Assembly (NCBI GenBank): GCA_947172415.1
Contig: OX359197.1
Location: 372,001-436,000, forward strand
DNA: 64,000 nucleotides
Direction of reading: 5' to 3'
Source: Chondrosia reniformis
Lineage: Eukaryota > Porifera > Demospongiae > Chondrillida > Chondrillidae
Within the stretch, counting starts at the first letter, position 1, and every line of letters starts with the position of its first letter. Below are positions 58,963 through 64,000 of the stretch, one piece after another. The notes below the pieces were generated by a model. The model searched no databases, was not told the DNA's origin, and was given only the letters and a program-made list of their open reading frames with translations. The position numbers were made by a program, and so were the translations under genes.

Positions 58963-61423
58963 ATGGTCTCTTTAACAATGTCACGAAACCTGTGCACGTG
59001 TGCATAAAGCCTTTTTCAATACCAACACTCATCCGTAGCACTAGCTATCAGCGATTCCTGTCAAGTATACCTATACATATATAGACTATATGTAGATACG
59101 TAATTCTTCAATCACACTATTATACACATATGTATGTATATTCCTGTCCAGATGTATATCACAAGTGCATGAGACAAATACAAGATTATTCTTTTAATTC
59201 CTATTGATATCCAGTTATGTACACTATGTAGCTACATATGTACAGCTACAATGACAAAAGACGTACAGTGTTATAATTAGACATGTGGCAGGATCTAACT
59301 TCATTTCATGTGTTGTATAGTGTATATATGGTTGTAATTCATAAGATGTAGTCAATGTACTGTATACATCAACTGCCAATTGAGAAGAACTACGTATGAA
59401 AAGTTGGAGACAAAAATAACAGCTATATCTGAACATTGTACATATACATACCATTGGTGGGCTTTGAAGGGATTGCAAAACCTCCTCTAATATTTCATCA
59501 TCAGAGTACTCTACTTAATCTACTGGTCCCAGGAGTGATGGGAGGGCTATATATACGTATATGATTGAGATGATTCACCAAACTGTGAACAGCACTAGCA
59601 GAATATGCAGTAAAGGATAGACATGCTAAGGTTGTATTGTATAGAGCTTTACCGAGCATAAATGGATCTTACTTCACTTCATGTCATAGTACATGTCACT
59701 ACAGGAACAACAATAGTGCAACAAACCTATTGTTAAAATATATTACACTGATCTAACTTTAAGCTTCAGTGCCGTAAATCATCAACTAACAAAAGAGAAA
59801 CAACTACAAGTAGCATTAAAGTTGGAGAAGACAGGCAAAGCTTCAGATGAAACCTGTCTTCATCCTGTATAAAAGGAAGAAAGATAAAATTTATAATTTG
59901 CATGGACTACTTTAAGGACCTTATCTTCTTTCAATCTGTCAAACTGCAACTATACAGTAAAGAAGACTGAGAATTTTAAGGATACAAGAGACTTACAGTG
60001 ACCAAAAATGCAATTATTGAACTACTAGAGTACCATTTTCCATTCTCAATCAGATGATTCCCTCAAATCAGCTCAATCAACATGTAAGTAGAGACAAAAT
60101 AAGCATGCAGCATCATATAAATGGATCTTACTTCACTTCATGTCACAGTACGTGCCACTATAATAGCTATATAGGAAGAATATTGCAACAAATTTATTGT
60201 TAAAATATATTACACTGATCTAACTTTGTCCTTTGAATATAAGCTTCAGTGTCGTATATAATCATCAACTAACAAAAAAGAAACAACTACTGTAGAGTAA
60301 AGTATTAGCTACTATCAAAGTCAGAGAAGAAAGGCAAGGTTTCAGATGTAACTGCACATGTATTCATCCTGTATGAAGAGGAAGAAAGATAAACTCTATT
60401 ATTATAGACTAGTTTAAGGACCTTATCTTCTGTCAATCTGTTAGATGCCAAACTGCAACTACTGTAAAGAAGTGAGAATTTTCAATACACTTACAATAAC
60501 TTACAATTGACCAAAAATGCAATTATTGAACAAGAGTATACCATTTTCAATCAGATGATTATATATTATATTCAGACCTGCACAGCACAACATAGGGAGA
60601 GATAAAATAAGGAAAATGTGTAGTTTACATGGATCTTACTTACTTCATGTCATTGTATACGTGTCTATATACGAATATGAGAAAAAAGCTTATATTGTTA
60701 AAGTATATAACACTGATCTAACTAAGGAGTCATCTTCATGAAAAAAAAAACAAGAGAAAAACTAAGTTAAAGAAGAAATAGAAACACTTTTCATATGCTA
60801 ACTGCTGCTGCATTAAAGAAGTAAAAGTGTAATATACGTATATATAATATAAGAGACTTACACAAATCTGACTAAAAGAGTACCGTATTCAATTGCAATA
60901 TTTGGTGATTCCTTCAATTGTGCACAGCAGAACATGTATACAGTATAATGGAGAAGAGACAAGTCTGCAGTGTAAATCAGCATGCACGCATAATTTAAAC
61001 ATTGACCAATATAACTTCACTTCATGTTATCAGATGCAGTGTCATTAACGCAGCAGCTACAGGAAAAGGGAATGCCAGCATATTTATCATTGAACAATAC
61101 ACTGACCTAACTCTGTCCTTTGAATACAAACTACATTCAGGAGTCATCCTATAACCTAACAAAAGAGATACAACTACGTATATAATAAATTTAGTCAAGA
61201 AATAAAGGTATAACACATGACTGACGTATGCATTCATCCTGCATCAAGAGAAAATGGACCATATTAAATTCAATATGCATGTTCTATAGATAGAATACCT
61301 ATTTTCCAATCAAAAGGTTGACTGACTGTCCTGCTCTCTTTATATATAGCTGAATGTGATAATGGATGAGAAACATGCAAGATTAGCGTAAGGAAGCACA
61401 GATCTAACTTCTTTTCTGTTGTT

Positions 61424-61970
61424 ATGGTGAATAATGATCTACCTGTTAAACCAATGAATAATGACATACCTGTTAAACCAGTGAATAATGACATACCTGT
61501 TAAACCAGTGAATAATGACATACCTGTTAAACCAGTGAATAATGACATACCTGTTAAACCAATGAATAATGACATACCTGTTAAACCAGTGAATAATGAC
61601 ATACCTGTTAAACCAGTGAATAATGACATACCTGTTAAACCAATGAATAATGACATACCTGTTAAACCAATGAATAATGACATACCTGTTAAACCAGTGA
61701 ATAATGACGTACCTGTTAAACCAGTGAATAATGACGTACCTGTTAAACCAGTGAATAATGACATACCTGTTAAACCAGTGAATAATGACATACCTGTTAA
61801 ACCAGTGAATAATGACGTACCTGTTAAACCAGTGAATAATGACGTACCTGTTAAACCAGTGAATAATGACGTACCTGTTAAACCAGTGAATAATGACGTA
61901 CCTGTTAAACCAGTGAATAATGACGTACCTGTTAAACCAGTGAATAATGACATACCTGTTGATTGAACTT
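61424..61970 (-). repeat. 27-bp minisatellite with donor consensus in each unit
   Basis: About twenty copies. On the minus strand the unit is AACAG/GTATGTCATTATTCAC plus TGGTTT, carrying both an acceptor-like TTTAACAG and a donor GTATGT. Unit length is a multiple of three, so both strands stay open; I do not read either as protein. Confidence 0.9.
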
Positions 61971-62559
61971 TTGAATATGACATGTACATAAGGTTGCAGT
62001 TTCTATTGTTTGACAGTAAACAACTACTGTACTCACTCGCTTTACCGCGTTTCTCGACTCAATTGATTGGCAGAAATCTTGTCTGTTAAAGTGCAAACTT
62101 AACTTGACTGCACTGAGCTCCAACGTTAACTATATACGATACATGTACATTTGCATACACGTACATATTCAATACCTTTACAGCGCTGTCATATAAATTT
62201 CGTAGATAATCCACATCGAGGTGCACTCCATACTACTCGTATATATCACGCTTGCTTCTATAGTGTATTACATAGTCACAGTTAAGGAAACAAACGCCAC
62301 GTACGATAATATCCTCATGGAACAGCTTACAATTTGGGGTGCTGGTAATCATTTGTTAACACTTTAACGCGGTCGAATCGCGCTCACCATAATTCAAAGC
62401 AGTCTTGCGACAAGAAGATTTCGTGTATGCAGTCCGGAAAGGAGCAGCATCTTCATTATCCGCTTATCTCTTCGGTTACCTGTGTAAACAGACAGTAGAT
62501 GTCAACTTTAAAGACTAACTGGGCAATCTCTTCGCACACATCGGACAGGCATTGACAAC

Positions 62560-62612
62560 GTGTGCTCCCTAGATCGACGTCATGCGCGTGCGAGGTTTTA
62601 TGACGTCACGAA
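62560..62612. promoter_or_regulatory. CpG-rich promoter-like block with CRE
   Basis: GACGTCATGCGCGTGCGAGG and TGACGTCA (62601-62608, perfect CRE/ATF site) in otherwise AT-rich DNA. It probably drives the minus-strand 58-62 kb locus, since the flanking gene at 62864 ends here. Confidence 0.45.
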
Positions 62613-62863
62613 GTGTTGTAATACATACATGGCGCTTGGAATCTCATGAATCTCATTAATCTCTTGCATAATACTGTAACAACAAATCAATCATTGTTTA
62701 AAAATTACACATTAAATGATGTTCAAAGATACAGAGTTATTATATTAGTAGAAATATATATACGTATGCTATATACAAAAACCTATCAAATGGCCTGTGT
62801 ATATATGTTTCTATATACATCAGCTTCTGCAGCATCTCACACCATATCGCACTATTCAAGTCA

Positions 62864-64000
62864 CTATTTGTATCGACAAAACAATTTCCACAGTGTTGGT
62901 AAAACTTCCTTCAGTTCATTACACAGATGAGTTCTGTCTATGGTGACCTTATTGAAATCCTCTTTTGGCAGTTTGGGCAAGACATCTACCACAGTTTCGT
63001 TCCTTGCTTCATCAAAGAAGGAGTAAAGGACCCTACTCCCCAAGCTACCGATAATCTCAATGTCACCTACAAAGGTTGCATGGTAGAATGATGCTGAGGA
63101 TTCTGTGTTTGTATTCTCCTCAAACATGGCAGTTGCATTGTAACAGATAAGCCTTTTGGACTGGTTGTCATGGAAACAAAAGATCCCACCCTTCTGCGTG
63201 AAGACTCCCTCCTTAAATTGTCCTTTAGGTACCGAGGCATAACTAGTGAGAAATGAATTTCCATGTGGCTTAATAAATACAATGATGTCGGGGTCATTGG
63301 TGGATTTAGCAGGTTTGACAGTGGCAAATATAGTAGGGCTGGTGTTTTCGTACAACTCCAGTGATGTACATGCAGACCGTCTGGGCGGGTACATATGAAT
63401 CAAGTCAGACCATTCACCAGTGTTTGGATCATACAATACGACCCCCTTTGAACATTCTAGAATAATTCTTGCTGATTTAGTGGAAAAGATGTTTTCCACT
63501 TTGGGACATTTTGATTTTGGAATTACAATGTCATAACTGCTTCCAAAATCAAGTGGTGTGAAGGTGAGCATTAATTGGCCACTATCAGTCACATACACGA
63601 GCCAGATTTCGCCATAATAGTCCTCAAATGAAGTAATTCTAGACCTCGCTTGATGAAACAGGCTATCTGAATTGGTGAAGGTGAAGACTGATTGAAGAAG
63701 CGACAGTTCTCCAGTGTTAATGTCCTCTTGGATTATTCCATACCCACTTCCCAAGGCAGCAGTCTTATAGATAACTAGGATTGATTGGTAGTATTCTACC
63801 ATTAATATGACTGGGTGGGGGAGGGTTAGCGTGACAGTCCAGTCATTTTGCAGGGCTACCATTAACAGATTTGTATTGTATACTAAGATACAGTGGTCTT
63901 TCATAATCTTTAGAATAATGGAATCTGATTGGTCACAATCCGAGCAACTGATGTTGAAAGGCACAGCGACAGTTTTAAAGATTGAGACATCATTTTCCTC
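62864..64000 (-). CDS. Unrecognised protein, C-terminal 378 aa (partial)
   Basis: An open frame runs from the window edge to a TAG at 62864-62866; the start lies beyond 64000. The protein alternates beta-strand-like hydrophobic segments (ILVIYKTAALGSGYG, GEIWLVYVTDSGQLML, RIILECSKGVVLYDPNTGEW), which suggests a beta-propeller or similar beta-rich fold. It has a few cysteines (ISCSDCDQSD near the start, CNELKEV, LFCRYK at the end) and N-glycosylation sites (NIS, NTS, NQS, NET). No transmembrane segment is visible. It may be secreted or the ectodomain of a larger protein. No family recognised. Confidence 0.8.
   Translation of the reverse strand, partial: EENDVSIFKTVAVPFNISCSDCDQSDSIILKIMKDHCILVYNTNLLMVALQNDWTVTLTLPHPVILMVEYYQSILVIYKTAALGSGYGIIQEDINTGELSLLQSVFTFTNSDSLFHQARSRITSFEDYYGEIWLVYVTDSGQLMLTFTPLDFGSSYDIVIPKSKCPKVENIFSTKSARIILECSKGVVLYDPNTGEWSDLIHMYPPRRSACTSLELYENTSPTIFATVKPAKSTNDPDIIVFIKPHGNSFLTSYASVPKGQFKEGVFTQKGGIFCFHDNQSKRLICYNATAMFEENTNTESSASFYHATFVGDIEIIGSLGSRVLYSFFDEARNETVVDVLPKLPKEDFNKVTIDRTHLCNELKEVLPTLWKLFCRYK

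Larger units (their letters stand above)
58750..62130 (-). other. Unresolved locus with tandem modules
   Basis: Four degenerate modules of about 0.4-0.5 kb (about 59640-60110, 60110-60600, 60600-60960, 60990-61260) share ordered blocks. On the minus strand these are CAG/GATGAA(T/G)(A/G)CA after a pyrimidine tract, CTTTTGTTAG/(T/G)T, ATCAGTGTA, ATGAAGTGAA/GTAAGATCC and GGTCA(C/A)T/GTAAG. All look like splice boundaries. One convincing coding exon is at 59452-59510 (YSDDEILEEVLQSLQSPPM, donor GTATGT). The rest do not join into a frame for me. Possible promoter at 62560-62610. It may be a gene with repeated exons, a spliced noncoding RNA, or both. Confidence 0.4.

Noticed and set aside
61424-61966. 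Long open frames on both strands (repeats of NNDIPVKPV on plus, SLFTGLTGT on minus)
   Set aside because: The 27-bp unit is a multiple of three, so any stop-free unit stays open. Both strands are open, and the minus unit carries splice-donor consensus. Treated as a minisatellite.

Overview
The window is animal nuclear DNA. It is AT-rich with short introns and has several closely packed multi-exon genes on both strands. A sponge, probably a demosponge of the Amphimedon type, is my best guess. It is an inference from the gene content (class V myosin, animal-type transglutaminase, immunoglobulin-like receptors, a tyrosine-rich adaptor), the compact genes and the divergence of the proteins; no species marker is present. 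Exon models below were built by hand from splice signals, reading phase and family similarity.

Layout. 1-6246: no gene; repeat copies and short tandem duplications. 6247-7176 (-): single-exon TPR protein. Its start codon faces, across 103 bp, a four-exon gene for a small ASDURF/prefoldin-like protein (7280-11410, +). Only 170 bp after that stop codon begins a complete 25-exon class V myosin (11581-24265, +; 1549 aa). 24948-26471 (-): single-exon, probably N-myristoylated adaptor full of tyrosine docking motifs. 27587-30703 (+): five-exon Rab GTPase. 31350-37429 (-): 13-exon extended short-chain dehydrogenase/epimerase. 37479-38797 (+): three-exon CISD3-like iron-sulfur protein; the two start codons are separated by only 49 bp. 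40676-48081 (+): 11-exon transglutaminase with an intact Cys-His-Asp triad. 49670-53958 (-) and 54223-57565 (-): two neighbouring single-pass membrane receptors. 57810-58445 (+): duplicated 3' end of the transglutaminase. 58750-62130 (-): poorly resolved locus with tandem modules of about 0.4-0.5 kb. 62864-64000 (-): 3' part of an unrecognised protein that runs off the window.

Three themes stand out. First, a foldback repeat family (arms of about 95 bp) has about a dozen copies, many inside introns; one copy makes up most of an intron of the CISD3-like gene. Second, minisatellites repeatedly sit against exon borders, and their units carry copies or mimics of the adjacent splice donor or acceptor; this occurs in the myosin, dehydrogenase and transglutaminase genes and in the 58-62 kb locus. 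Third, two related elements on the minus strand carry a hammerhead-ribozyme-like core inside inverted arms that are unique to each copy, as expected for Penelope-like retroelement ends. The genes do not form one pathway; what links them is close packing, with divergent promoters at 7.2 kb and 37.4 kb and a very tight same-strand pair at 11.4 kb.
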